Source: Dimorphilus gyrociliatus (taxonomy: Eukaryota; Annelida; Polychaeta; Dinophilidae). From it: a stretch of DNA of 64,000 nucleotides. The first letter of the stretch is position 1; the number at the start of each line of letters is the position of its first letter. Shown piece after piece: positions 12,001 through 23,577 of the stretch. The position numbers were made by a program, and so were the translations under genes. The notes below the pieces were generated by a model. The model did no database searches and had not been told where the DNA came from. It saw nothing but the letters and a program-made list of their open reading frames with translations. Location of the stretch: contig CAJFCJ010000008.1 in NCBI GenBank assembly GCA_904063045.1, positions 992,001 through 1,056,000 of the forward strand, written 5' to 3'.

Positions 12001-12488
12001 AATACTATTTTTGATGTTAGGTTGTCTCTAAAAGAGGTACATACTTTCTAGTTGGACTGCTAGGTGCGCTTTCTTCCCTATTCACCAAACAAAACAATTA
12101 GATGGGGTAAGATAAGATACAAAGTAGAAATAGCTAGGTTGTGAGAGATAAATAGAAATGAAAAAATAAATATCACATAATTTTCAATATTGATAAAATT
12201 ATGTAATATCTGGATCACACAACTGAATTTATACTAATGAAACTAGGTTTATAAAGCTACGAAATTGAAATGAGAAAAGATGGAACGTCAATATCAACTT
12301 ACTCTTCTTCACTCCTGTTACAATATCAATAATTAAAAAGTTATTAAACAATGCATGAAATGTCATATTTAAACAAGCGTATTCTTTAATGATCATTTTG
12401 TATGAAGAGTATATCTTAATATGTTAAATGATGGGGATATATATACGTACATTTCTTCTTCACTTACAACTTCTTCTTCGTCAGACAT
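9048..12488 (-). CDS. Troponin T
   Basis: Exons (high to low): 12488-12451, a 12-nt microexon at about 12312-12301, 12077-12045, 11971-11920, 10990-10859, 10830-10714, 10608-10357, 9653-9444, 9380-9048. All phases fit, up to 392 residues if every exon is used. The N-terminus is acidic (MSDEEEVVSEEE..). A long Arg/Glu helix follows (RRRQQWRSEFEGQGLDEFT.., EERRMAERRAEEEARRKAEE), then the tropomyosin/TnI-binding region LSEKAKELHNLIYRLESEKYDLEVRFKRQQYDM and an invertebrate-style C-terminal tail ending in EEAAE. It anchors the troponin complex to tropomyosin in striated muscle. Exons 5 and 6 are homologous, both phase 0-0 and only 28 nt apart, so they are probably alternatives. The exon 7 donor (GAG/GTCTTT) is weak. 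Confidence 0.93.
10714..10990 (-). other. Probable mutually exclusive exon pair in troponin T
   Basis: Exon 5 (10990-10859, 44 codons) and exon 6 (10830-10714, 39 codons) are tandem relatives. RRRQQWRS.....GLDE aligns with KRRQIQTV GLDE, and the following 27 residues match at about 12 positions, including ERE and EEE-I-..LR. Both start and end in phase 0, so either can join exon 4 to exon 7. The 28-nt gap (10831-10858, GTAAGT..CGGCAG) has good splice ends but is too short for normal animal splicing, a known way to forbid joint inclusion. Confidence 0.65.
11095..11150. repeat. Long A/T hairpin in troponin T intron 4
   Basis: Inverted repeat: TTTTCAATGAT pairs with ATCATTGAAAA about 30 nt further on, and the enclosed poly-T and poly-A runs extend the stem. 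It lies in the 929-nt intron between exons 4 and 5, upstream (in transcript sense) of the exon pair. Confidence 0.55.
11210..11229. repeat. Perfect 20-bp palindrome in troponin T intron 4
   Basis: ATTCTTTTTA followed at once by its reverse complement TAAAAAGAAT. Low complexity, so it could be chance, but it sits among three other inverted repeats in the same intron. Confidence 0.45.
11731..11861. repeat. Two hairpins built from the same TAATGATTAAA motif
   Basis: The first is a perfect 13-bp inverted repeat (TAATGATTAAAGT at 11731-11743, its complement at 11758-11770). The second is a perfect 12-bp repeat (AATGATTAAAAC at 11834-11845, complement at 11850-11861) with a 4-nt loop. All four arms share the core AATGATTAAA, so each arm could also pair with the other hairpin. 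They lie in the intron immediately before the alternative exon pair of troponin T. Confidence 0.7.
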
Positions 12489-13388
12489 GGCGGCTACTTT
12501 TTACTGTTAAAAAAAGGAGAGATTGTATTTCTCTACGAATTTTTCATTAAGTATTCAAGTTAACAATTAAGTAATATGCAGAAATCTTTTAAATATACTT
12601 AACTTATCTTACTTTTAATAAGTTTTAATAAAATATCTAGAGAAAAACTTACTTAAAAAAGAATAAAATGCAGAGAAAAGACGGAAAGAAGCGTTCGAAA
12701 GCTTGCGTACTGCGAAACTGCACAGATATTTCAACCGCTAAGCAGAAGCGCCCTTCTAAAAATAGAAAACTGCAAGTAAATATGCAGCTTTTGCTCCAAC
12801 CTTTCGCTGGTAGCCTATATATTTTTCGCTGTACTTGCGTTTCCCTCTCTATCTCTCTAGCTTTCTAAACCCTCCCCCCTCTCTTTATACGTTTTTCTTA
12901 TGCCTTATGAAAAAATTCCAAAGGTTTTTTTTTCGTTGCATTGGCCATTCTATAAATTTTTACGATTTATACATAGTTCTTTTTTCTTTCTACACCGCCC
13001 CCATTACACAATCTAAGTTTGTTCCCCTAGTTTTATTTTAATCCAATCTCTTATCTATTTATAACAATGAAAATTCAATACAATATAATATTGGTTATTT
13101 TAGCATTAAATAAATATATTCAAATATTTTTAAACGCCAATCGCATTCTTCTTTAATGATGTAGGGAAGTAATTAAGATAGGCCTATGAGTTTGAAGGAA
13201 TCCAGTTTCTTTATATTTTAAGAATTCATTTCACACTATTTATCCTTGAAATATCTTTTAACATTATTGTTTTTATTGTAAGAAAACGAGTTATTTTTCA
13301 TTTAAAATAAAAATTATATATATATGCAGCAAATACAGAGCATATACACTTTTGCAGTATATAAAAATACTGTATACTGTACAACGTA

Positions 13389-13436
<48 letters not shown>

Positions 13437-13509
13437 GGTAGATGTTATGCTACTTCGAATAATTATTTGTTGATATTTATTAATAATTTTAAAACAAAAT
13501 ATTCAGCAA
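12489..13509. other. Intergenic region upstream of troponin T, with a MEF2-like site and a TA microsatellite
   Basis: About 1 kb between the troponin T start and the POLL stop (both minus). CTATTTATAA at 13055-13064 fits the MEF2 muscle consensus YTA(A/T)4TAR, about 570 nt upstream of the start codon; such matches are common in AT-rich DNA. A bare TA tract of about 21 units runs from 13391 to 13433. An acceptor-like TTTTTTTAACAG lies just before the troponin ATG, suggesting a 5'UTR intron. The + frame at 12668-12868 is not recognised. Confidence 0.45.
13391..13433. repeat. (TA)n microsatellite
   Basis: About 21 uninterrupted TA repeats, flanked by TACC on the left and GGTA on the right, so the whole is a perfect self-complementary stretch. 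Likely length-variable between individuals. Confidence 0.9.
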
Positions 13510-16500
13510 TCAGTGGTCTCGTTCGTTCGGTGGTAGATATTTTAAACCCAGATGCTTAAACACTGATTCTTCGGTCGGAGTAGGCAAAGGTACGCCTGGA
13601 TTTAATTTTTCTCCTCTCTGTAGGTAAAAACTATTTGTAGTTTTTTCTATTTTTTTTTCTTATTGGCCTATAGGTAATTATATGTACCTTTCGAACAACA
13701 CCCTTATTTAGTGAATGTTCGGACAGAGACATACCCATTTTGCCCGCTAGATGCCTCATAGAACGATTGAAATGTGCAGAACCCGTAAAATACATTATGG
13801 CGCATGCGTATTCATCTCTGGGCACGGTTATTATATCAATTCGTCTGTGTTTTGCCCCCTCCTCATCTAGCTTGCAAACACCTAAGTACTTGCTCTGCCC
13901 TCCTTTCTGCTGCAGAGAAACAAGATGGTCTGTTAAAAAGCTACCTAGCCTCTTTATAATCTTTGGTAGGAGATCATGGTGAGACTTTCCGTCGGGATGA
14001 GTTATTAAAAAATCTACATCACCACATGTCTCTTTACCTCTTCTGTACGATCCACAGCAGAGTATCACTAAATCTGCATCAATTCCTAGACATTTCTCCC
14101 TGACAAAGTCATCAATTCTACCAGCTTCTTCTCGAGGCATTCTTTCTAGGAGATCGTCGTAATGTTTAAGGCCTATCTGTTGCGGTCTGGTCAATTTGGC
14201 TTTATTTCGAACATCTTCAAGAGTTTTAATGCCCTGAGATACCCACTGTCTAGCCGTTGTCTGCCCTACACCCCAGATTCCTGATAAAGTTGAAATTGCC
14301 TTTATATCTTCTTGATTTGAAAGTTCCTCAAGCTTCCTTAAACCGCCTGTCTCAACTATTTCCCATATCTTATTCGCTACCCGTTCACCAACCCCAGGTA
14401 TAGCAAGTGCTTCTTCAAAAGAGGTTATTGGTCTTGGATAGCGTTTGACGGCCGCAGCCGCCTTCCTATAAGAGAATGTGCGCCATCTATCACCAGTTGA
14501 TTCGTAGGTTGTAGCAAGAGCCTGAAATTAAATATGTAAACAAAGGAATCAAGGAGTTCATTCATTCATATTTTCCTTTAGCGTAAGAGAATAAAAGCAA
14601 AATTCATTTGATAAAAGATATTTTCAACAAAACCAAAAAAAATTCAGAACAAATATTCATTGCTAAATGTTTTTTCATTTGCTACTGAACTTTTGTCATA
14701 TGTGGTGAATATATATATATTAGTATATATGCACAGTAGAGATTATTTTTCTAGGCAATTACATATTTAAGATACATTTGTCAAGACTTTCGGTCAATTT
14801 TTTGATAGTGAGACATATGTAAAAGTATAATTAACTACGAAATAAAAATGTCTAAAGAATGTAAAACCAACAAAATAGTGTCTAGAAAAACAGTCCCTTA
14901 TTTATATACTGTATATACATTTTGTATATGCACACTTTGTGTAAAATGTTGAAATACTGTATCTTTTTCACAATTATTCTTCAGTTGAACATAGTCTAGC
15001 GTCCCTAAGTTGTAAAATTCCACCACAAATTTGGACTATACCACACAGGAGAAAGGCTAAAGAAGGATTCGCTGTTTTTTCATATATACTACCAAAAGCT
15101 GTTATTGACACCAACGTTGCTAATCCGTGGACCGTTAATATTATTGCCAAACCGTTTGCTATAAATTCTGGTTTTTTTACAATTTCTACAGCTACAGAGA
15201 GTGTAAGTGGTATATAAGTCGCTGTAATTGAAAGGAAAATATAAAATTCTCTTTGTGTTTGACTTTTAAATGACGAAAGGTTAAAACAAACCTGATATCA
15301 TGCCAAATAAACAAGCATAAATAATTAATAGATTATAAGTTCTCATATAAAAAGATGCTGATGTTAAAATTCCTCCTAGAATTGAAAAAATACCGAAAAC
15401 AAAATTCTTGTCAAACCAAGCTTTATCTCCTAAATAGCCTACAAGCGGGCGCACAGTCGTTGAACATGCGCCCATAATTGCAACTAGAACTGCAGCATTC
15501 ATTTTAGAAATACCATTGCTTTCAGCTTTAATTGGTAGCATCATAAACGGTACAACATGCCCATACAATAGGGTAAAATTTGAAAAGCAATAAATAATGA
15601 ATCTTTTATTTTTTAGGATTTCTTTATTGAAACGAGAAGACCTTTTCTTTTCAAGAAGGGATTTTGACAATAGGGGACCCGGTTTAAGTATGGCAGCTAT
15701 CAAGCAACCATGAAGTTGTAGACCACCAATTATCAAAACAGCTCCCCGCCAAGAATACTTATTGATTAGAAGTCTTGTAATAGGTCCCCAAAGCATAGAA
15801 CCTACGCTTATTCCAGTCATAATAACACTCAAGGAAAAGGCTTTTTTCTTCTGGAACCAATGAGAAACTGCAACTGGGGCTCCTAGTTGGTAACAGCTAT
15901 AACCAACCCCAGACACAATACCCATGCTAAAATAATAAACAATTACATTTCTGACGAGAAACGTTGTCAGGCAACATAAAGCTAGTATTAAACTACCACT
16001 AAAAACAACAACCCTGCATCCAAATCTGTGCACAATTGGACCCAGCAGCACTCCACTGAGACCTAAAAATGAAGATAACAAAGCTCCTATAAATGCTATG
16101 TTACTAGCTCTTTGTTCAGTAGAATCTATTATATCAACCATCATTATTCCAAACGAGGTTAAAGAACAACCTGTTAGCACCTCTAAAAAAAATGCTGAGA
16201 CCAATATCACCCAGGCATATCCGGAATCTGTTGAATCCTCTGACAAATTTATACATTTTGTATTTTTTTTAGAACCATGCTCTCCGTGCTCTTCGTCATC
16301 GCAATAAACACATTTAGTATCCGTTGATACCTGTTTAGTCTCTAATTCTAGATTTTTTATACAATCATTATTTTCTTCTGTCATTGAGTCTTTTGACATC
16401 CTTTGTAGTAAAATTAAGAGCTAATAAATTGCGTACAGATGTATTCATGGAACATTAAAATCCAGTTAATGTTGACGTGAAAAAAAATAGTCAATAGTGT

Positions 16501-18990
16501 TAGAACCGGTGCTTATGAGCAAAAATCGATTAGGAATATAGACTGTATACAGTTATGACGTACGTTTTGATTTGAAATGCTACTAAGAATACCAAGCTGT
16601 AGTAAATACCTCTAAAATTGCTTCCGGTTATTATTTACCATGCAATATGGAATCATTCAAACAAGGATTTAGAGATAAGCATTTAATATATCGCAAAACG
16701 TAGCTTATTCTTTCGATTTTGCAATTTTTAACAACAAGAATATGACCTTGTTCTGAATTTTTTTCTATAAGAGAGTGGAATATATTTTAATATATTCCTT
16801 ACAAATTGTGTCAATTGAAATTGTTAATATGACTATAATATATAGTAAAAATCGTTCGATAATACATATCATAATAATTGACAAACCTCTAATTTTTCGG
16901 TTATTATGCTGTTTAGATTTGAATGTTTTACTTTAGATGACTTTGCACATATCCATTTTTCAGGCTAAATTGGTTAATTATTATCTTTATTGTTAGAGAT
17001 CGAGATAAACATTTGATAAGGAAAAAGACAAACTCACCGAAATTTTCCATTTCTTTTCAGGTATATCGTTATCGCTTTCCGATAAGGAAAGGGAACCTTC
17101 TCCCGACGAAGCATTAAAATCAGGGGGTAAAAAAGCAGGTTCTACCTGCTTCGAAGTTGATGGCGTCTAAAAATAACGAAAGTTTTTGTTATTTTTAAAA
17201 AAGAAACTATCTAGGATGAACAAAGGCCTTTAACGGTAGCAAAACAGGTCGATATTGCGAACATAGGCGTCGCTTCAAGATATTAGCATAGGCCGGCTAA
17301 TAACCTCTGAATATAAATCAAGTGATCGTAACTATTGAGCACATATTCAATAACAAGTTGAATCAACCAAGAGTTTCATTTTTCATTCTGTGAACGAAAC
17401 ACCTAATAAAGTATTAAGATGTCAGATTTCATACTTCGCCAGGTAAAATTTTTTTTATTTGTATTGTGTATTACATAAGATTGGCAAATAATTAACAAAA
17501 ACTATTATTGTTGGAAATGACGTTGTATACACAAATCTAATAAAATCAATATCTTTTCAATTTACTCTTTTGTTTTCACGAATACAGCTTTTTGAACCTG
17601 AATCTAGCACGTATACGTATCTTTTGGCTGATCCTGAGACTAAGGAAGCCGTTTTAATTGACCCTGTCATCGAAAAAGTTGACAGGGACGTGATGCAAGT
17701 GACCGACCTAGGCCTAAAGTTGATATATGCTTTGAACACGCACGTTCATGCTGATCACGTAACCGGCACAGGTTTGCTTAAAAAGAGAATTACTACCTGC
17801 AAAAGTGTCATAGCTAGGGTCAGCAAGGCAAGGGCGGACGTATATCTGGACCACGGAGATACAATTAAATTTGGTCGCTTTGAATTGGAAGTAAGAAGTA
17901 CACCTGGACATACGGATGGATGTCTTACTTATGTTCTTCATGAGAAAAAATTAGCATTTACAGGTGATGCTCTCCTTATAAGAGGATGTGGAAGGACAGA
18001 TTTTCAACAAGGTAAACTGTTTACTTTGTTCTTTTTCTGAACAACTAAACTGAAATATTTTATTTCAAAATTCAGGAAATTCAGAGTCTCTTTACAATTC
18101 GGTTCATTCTCAGATATTATCATTACCAAAGGATTATCAATTATATCCTGCTCATGATTATACTGGACGAAGTGTTACAACAGTTGAGGAAGAAAGTCGT
18201 CTTAATCCAAGACTGACTAAATCTCTTGAAGAATTTATACAGATTATGAATAATCTTAATTTACCTTATCCTAAAAAAATTGGTAAGTGTTAAATGTTCT
18301 AAATTCTATGAAAAGTAATTAATTTTCAAATTAATAATTTATAGACCGAGCCTTGCCAGCTAATATGATTTGCGGACTACAAGATTGAAGAGGAAATATT
18401 GTAGCAACTTCTACTAGAACTTCCAAAGAGTGTTTTCTTTTACTGTTAATAGATTTCTCAAACTAACTATTTCCAAATAGTATGTCCAGAATGATTTATG
18501 TGAGTTTGTGAATTTTTGTTAATTGAATACAAATTCAGTCTTTGCACAATAAAAGTATTAAAAGAATATTTGCTTTACTTACATTTAACACTGTTGAAAT
18601 GTTTTCAACAGTTTTTACTTGGGATGAAGTCGTCACTTTAGTTGATTCCTTTTCGCTATCACTGTCATTATCAATCTCTTTATTTGTATCCTTTGAAAGT
18701 AAGTAGGAAAATGTAGGGATTTCAGCTTTCGCTTTAATACATTCAGATAGCCAAGAACTTTTAACTATTGGCTTATTAACTTGTTCTAATTTTGTTATTC
18801 TTTTAAATTTTTCAAAATCAAGGGTATCATCAACAATATAATGAGTAATATCTTTATCATTGTATTCATTAACAATCGATCCATCAAATTTAATGATATT
18901 CTTCTCGAAAAGGAGCTTTCTGTTTTTACCAATTTTTGTTTGTATTACACAAATAACAAATCCATTCAAAAATGATGCTTTGTCAGCCAT
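13510..18990 (-). CDS. POLL: DNA polymerase lambda (family X), host of two nested genes
   Basis: Four exons: 18990-18583, 17166-17038, 14521-13688, 13617-13510; every junction is phase 0; 492 residues (human 575). Exon 1 is a BRCT domain ([18 protein letters not shown].., [13 protein letters not shown]). Exon 2 is a short Ser/Pro-rich linker. Exon 3 carries the 8-kDa dRP-lyase region ([18 protein letters not shown], helix-hairpin-helix [12 protein letters not shown]), GSYRRGK, the metal-binding [12 protein letters not shown], the third Asp in RRIDIITVP and [13 protein letters not shown]. Exon 4 ends [24 protein letters not shown]. Together these act in nuclear gap-filling for base excision and end-joining repair. 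Intron 1 contains ETHE1 on the other strand and intron 2 an SLC16-like gene on the same strand. Two separate genes (BRCT and polymerase) are possible but matching phases argue against it. Confidence 0.88.
14974..16399 (-). CDS. Monocarboxylate transporter-like MFS protein (SLC16 family)
   Basis: Two exons, 16399-15292 and 15221-14974, phase 1, 451 residues. After a hydrophilic acidic N-terminus comes the family signature [29 protein letters not shown], equivalent to D-G-x-x-W-x-W in SLC16. Twelve hydrophobic helices can be traced; the loop 2-3 motif [16 protein letters not shown] and helix 5 ([11 protein letters not shown]) are typical, and helices 11-12 are in the second exon. It probably moves lactate/pyruvate-like or aromatic acids with protons across the plasma membrane, but the substrate cannot be read off. 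The gene lies entirely within intron 2 of POLL, same strand. Confidence 0.87.
17419..18388 (+). CDS. ETHE1: Persulfide dioxygenase ETHE1
   Basis: Four exons: 17419-17442, 17588-18011, 18076-18282, 18345-18388, about 232 residues. It is a metallo-beta-lactamase-fold non-haem iron enzyme that oxidises glutathione persulfide to sulfite in the mitochondrial matrix. Landmarks are [16 protein letters not shown], the metal motif [62 protein letters not shown] and the ending ANMICGLQ. The match to the animal enzyme runs end to end, though the start (MSDFILRQ) has no obvious long presequence. The gene sits inside POLL intron 1, antisense to it. The only overlap with POLL is with intron sequence. Confidence 0.95.
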
Positions 18991-19299
18991 ATTTAATAAA
19001 TATATTAAATAATAATTTCACAAAGATAAAATGTCTTTTAAAATGTACCTTTAAAAACAGAGGAAAAATAGATAAAATCACATAGATTGGTTTATATTAC
19101 AGATTGTTTATAGATATATTTCAGCAGAGGACGGATGTAAACGTTAAAGAATAGTTTCGTATAAATTGATTTTTTTCTAAAACTTTTTATTGAATCTAAT
19201 AAAATTTTACAAACAGACAAATATTGGAATGTTATTATTGTATAATAATTTGTAACTGATCATTTGAGGCGTTTTCTATGTTTGTTTCATTTATTGTTC
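18991..19299. other. Intergenic, POLL promoter and GST 3' end
   Basis: About 310 nt of AT-rich sequence between the POLL start codon and the GST stop, both minus-strand genes. No repeat or RNA gene seen; an ATAAA-rich stretch near 19195 may be the GST poly(A) signal. Confidence 0.4.
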
Positions 19300-20118
19300 T
19301 TAAATCAATCCCTTGTCTCGCATTTCCTTGGAAAAAGTTTCAGAGAAATTCTCATAATCGCTCCCTTCGGACTTGAACCAATCAGTTTGTTTGATAAATT
19401 TAATAAATCTATCGATGCCTTCATATCTCGAATATTCAACTCCAAATGGTTCTAATGCAGTAAGACTTGCTGCAAATGCAATATCGGCCAATGTTGTCTT
19501 TGATCCAGTAAAATAGGTAGAATCCTTTAAATATATTCTTTCAATCTTTTCAAGACAATCGTACAAAGAATTGAATTCATCTTCGGTTGGTTTACGTTTC
19601 TTAAAAGCGATTGCTTCCTAAATAAATCATAACAAAGATAAGGTTTTTATTATAAACACTATCATTACTATAATTCTGATAATTTCTACATGCTTACGAT
19701 AATGGCTAGTACTGCAGGATAAAAAGTAGTAGCATCGAAATAGAGGAGCCTGTCAATAACAGCTCGCTTTTTCAAATCTTTCGGGTAAAAATGTTCAAAT
19801 TCGGGTCTTGCATATCTATCGAACAAGTAGGTTATTATTGCTCTAGATTCCCAGAGAGCAAAGCCATTATCAACAATTGTAGGAACAAGGCCATGCGGAT
19901 TTATCTGCAAACGTAAGAGTTTCCAAATAATTTTAACGAGATAACAAATTTCAATTACTTAAAAAATGACTTACCTTTCGAAACTCTTCAGATTTCGTCT
20001 CATTACCTAATAAGTCGATAGAATGAACCTCGAAAGGTATATCTAATGCTTTGAACGTAAAAAAGACATTTCTACTAGGTGGGCTTATAAAAGAATGATA
20101 AAATTTAATAACAGACAT
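19300..20118 (-). CDS. Glutathione S-transferase, delta/epsilon/theta-like
   Basis: Three exons: 20118-19975, 19904-19698, 19617-19300, all phase 0, 222 residues. The N-terminal thioredoxin-like domain shows the delta/theta-type start [17 protein letters not shown] (candidate catalytic Ser in SPPS), [13 protein letters not shown] (cis-proline of the glutathione site) and [14 protein letters not shown] (the ES binding pair). The helical C-domain has the N-capping box [12 protein letters not shown]. Cytosolic conjugation of glutathione to electrophiles is the expected role. Exact class within delta/epsilon/theta cannot be fixed without a tree. Confidence 0.9.
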
Positions 20119-20985
20119 CTTTATAATATAATTATTGTCGAAACTTATAAGCCAAATTACAGTTTGTGCCGACACCGCAGTACAAAGTCAATCCTACTTA
20201 TTAGGCTTTATCTTATCAGATTTTATATATTTTGGGGCCTATTCGAAAGTAAGTTTGAAATTTTCACCTGATAGCAAAAAAGGCATATCATTTTATGTTG
20301 TTTTTTGATTATATTTAAAGACTTATCTCTCAAGAAAAATATACACAATTCTTTCCTTTCTCTTTCTTTAGTTTCACATTAAAGATATTAAATCTAATGA
20401 TTATAGTTTCTTGGTAATACATTTAATTACTAATATAATTAATTATGCATTTTCATTTATTAGCATTATAGTTAGAAATGTGGACTGATATGTTAGTAAA
20501 GTATTTTGTATGCCTAGTGAAAGCATTAAAAGACTAGACCATGGACATCGCACGCTTTCAGAATATATCTTCATAAATGTTTTACACGTTTTAGTATAAT
20601 ATGGCGCATTGATCAATAATATGCGAAATAAAAATTGAACACACAGCATTTATTACATGCACAAATAATAGTTTCTTGACTCCAAATGGGCAATTTCATA
20701 ATAATATCCAATTTTTGGCAAAAATTATTCTAGTTTTATATTATTTTAGCATAGAAAATGTAAAAATAAATAAACCGGCATCGCGACTATTTAAGTACTA
20801 GTCTGATGCAACTTAACGTCATTGGCTTTCTCGGCAGCGTTCGGTTAAGAACTAACAGAGATCTTGCCTTAAGACTTTATTGTTCACTATAGTAAATAGA
20901 TTTATTTGTATGTAAAATAGAAAATTTACTATTCTTATTTAATTAAATTCATTCCAATTACAAAAATTTCAGAATAATTCTAAAA
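20119..20985. other. Intergenic, divergent promoter region of GST and ASS1
   Basis: About 870 nt between two diverging start codons. AT-rich, no repeats or RNA gene recognised. An acceptor-like AATTTCAG at 20962-20972 shortly before the ASS1 ATG suggests a 5'UTR intron or a trans-splice site. Confidence 0.4.
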
Positions 20986-22987
20986 ATGGAAAAACGTGTT
21001 GTACTTGCTTATTCTGGAGGTTTGGATACATCTTGTATCTTGGTATGGCTACAGGAAAAAGGATTCGAAGTTATTGCTTATATGGTATAATTAAAATAAT
21101 CCATTCTTAAATATGTAAAAATTAATTAATTTTATTAAATGATAGGCCAATGTGGGCCAAGACGAAGACTTTGAAGCTGCTAGGGAAAAAGCATTGAAAC
21201 TAGGCGCTAAGAAGGTTTTATTTTTTATACAAATATCATATAAACCCAATTTAAATATAAATACGTAAAGATTAGAGAAGCATCGAGTCACATGTCATAT
21301 CAGAAAATCTCCTGACCCTTTAATACTGATAAGCTCTAAAACTTTTAAAACATATGAACATATTATAGTATTTATCTATTGTTATTTGTCTTATATTCTA
21401 AAATCATGGAACTCTTAAATTTTTAATGCGTAGATTTTATTAACTGTTAAGCAGAACCATGTGGTTCTCTTTAGGTTCAAGAGTGGTGAAAAAAATTCCT
21501 AAAATAGCTCTTAGATTCAATAATTGAAAAACTAAAATCCATAAAATTTTTTCTAAATAGACTGATATACAATTTAAGTAATATTAAAAAACTTAGCATA
21601 ATAGAAATACTAGTAGGAAAGGTAATGAACCTTAAACATATGGCTGGCACAACGACAGCTTTACTACCAACTTCTATCCATTCTTTCCGTTTCGTAGTGC
21701 ATTATTTTGGATCTGAAGAAAGAGTTCGTAGAAAATTACATATGGATGGCAGTGAAATCCAATGCTATCTATGAAGATCGTTATTTGATGGGAACAGCTT
21801 TCGCAAGACCATGCATTGCCAAAGGTTTAGTAAAGGTAGCTAAAGAAGAAAATGCTGGGTATATATCTCATGGAGCCACTGGAAAGGGAAACGACCAAAT
21901 CCGCTTCGAATTATCTAGCTATGCTCTTTACCCACAAGTAAAGGTAATGTGAAACTTTTCTTTATTGCTTGAATTATTTTCCATAGTCAATGCCATTTTT
22001 CAAACATTTATATAGATTATAGCACCGTGGCGAATGGAGGAATTTTACAATCGATTCAAGGGTCGTTCAGATTTGTTTGAATACGGAAAGGTGACTAATC
22101 CATATATCATAAAATATATTTGATATAAAATAAATTCTTTTAGCAACATGGTATCCCTTTTTCCATAACTCCAAAAGCGCCATGGAGTATTGATGCCAAC
22201 ATTATGCATATCAGCTACGAATCTGGCATTCTTGAAAATCCAGGTACGGAAGCCCCTACCGACTTATATCAGATGACAAAAGACCCAAAGGACTCTCCTA
22301 ATGTTCCCGATAAAATTGAAATCGAATTTGCGGCCGGCGTTCCAGTAAAAGTAACAAACTTAAACGATAAAACAGTTAAATCTGATGCTTTGGACTTGTT
22401 CCTCTATTTGAACGAACTTGGGTAAGCTGATAGAAATATTTTCCAATAGCAATTTCTATAAATCATTTATATTATAGAGGGAAACACGGAATAGGCAGGA
22501 TCGATATTGTTGAGAACCGTTTCATTGGTATGAAATCTAGAGGTATCTACGAAACTCCTGCTGGAAAGATCCTTTATGATGCCCACATCGACATTGAAAA
22601 CTTTTGTATTGATAGAGAGCTTAGGAAAATTAAGAGCATGCTTACGGTACAACTTTCTGAGCAAGTTTACAGAGGATTTTGGTTTAGTCCAGAATGCGAG
22701 TTCACCAGAAGTTGCATAGACCTGAGCCAAAAGAGTGTTAATGGAAAGGTTGTTTTGAACCTTTTCAAAGGAAACGTTTACGTTTTATCTAGAACTTCCC
22801 CCAGTTCATTGTACAACGAAGAGTTGGTAAGCATGGATGTTCAAGGAGACTACGATCCTAAGGATGCTGCAGGGTTCATAAAAGTTAATGCTCTAAGGTA
22901 ATAAATCACGTTCATTGTTAAGCGACATAAAGAATTTTACATCTTTTCAGATTGCAAGAATACAACCGTCTCGGCGGAAACAATTAG
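20986..22987 (+). CDS. ASS1: Argininosuccinate synthase
   Basis: Seven exons: 20986-21084, 21146-21214, 21698-21943, 22016-22090, 22144-22421, 22478-22897, 22951-22987; 407 residues (human 412). It joins citrulline and aspartate with ATP, a step of arginine synthesis and the urea cycle, in the cytosol. The N-type ATP pyrophosphatase P-loop is [18 protein letters not shown]. Further landmarks: [62 protein letters not shown]-like [17 protein letters not shown] and [16 protein letters not shown]. Exon 3 starts after TTCGTAG with [14 protein letters not shown], chosen because it aligns with the family. Intron 3 (483 nt) is the only long one. Confidence 0.96.
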
Positions 22988-23577
22988 CTGAAGACCTATG
23001 TTAATCAATCTGTACTTGTATGTTACCCTTATAGAAATGTTTATTAATACAAGAAAAGATTTATTGTGCCCAGAACAGGTGTCTAATTGACTTTCAGTGA
23101 TTAAAAATTGGCCGTTCTGATAATAAGTCCTGACATAGTTAAATTACACATGTTAACACTTAAGAATATTTTCAAACTTTCAACAGAATATTTAAAAAGA
23201 GAGTAAAGATAACATAAGTAGCCATAGATTTGAAATAATTATGCTATCTATCCTATCAAATCTTTGACCTGTTAAAAAAATTGAAATCTGTGAATTTCCT
23301 ATTGCTATAAAATTGCTCTCAAAAACGAAATGTGAAACCGGTATGTAGAAAACCGGTTCCACTTAACGGAACAAAATAGCATAGTAGTTTTCAAGCTATT
23401 GGGCTACGTGACACTTTAAATCACTACTTCTTCCATAGTAGTACGGATCAATTGGTAATATATTTTTTATTCTTATCTTTCTCAGTTTTTTAACATTTTT
23501 AAAATACTATTCAATTAAATAATGTATTAGAAATTAACTTACAATTTTGATTGAATTATAGAACAAAAGACTTCAAA
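22988..23577. promoter_or_regulatory. Intergenic region with two Grainyhead-like palindromes upstream of the stress-protein gene
   Basis: About 590 nt between ASS1 and the universal stress protein gene. AACCGGTT, the core of the Grainyhead consensus, occurs exactly at 23351-23358, and a near copy (AAACCGGTA) lies at 23335-23343. They are about 225 nt before the start codon. An acceptor-like ATTATAG lies about 17 nt before the ATG. No other signals seen. Confidence 0.35.

Noticed and set aside
12668-12868. 66-codon frame upstream of troponin T
   Set aside because: Low-complexity Lys/Ser-rich then hydrophobic translation, no start context or splice partner; likely promoter or 5'UTR DNA.
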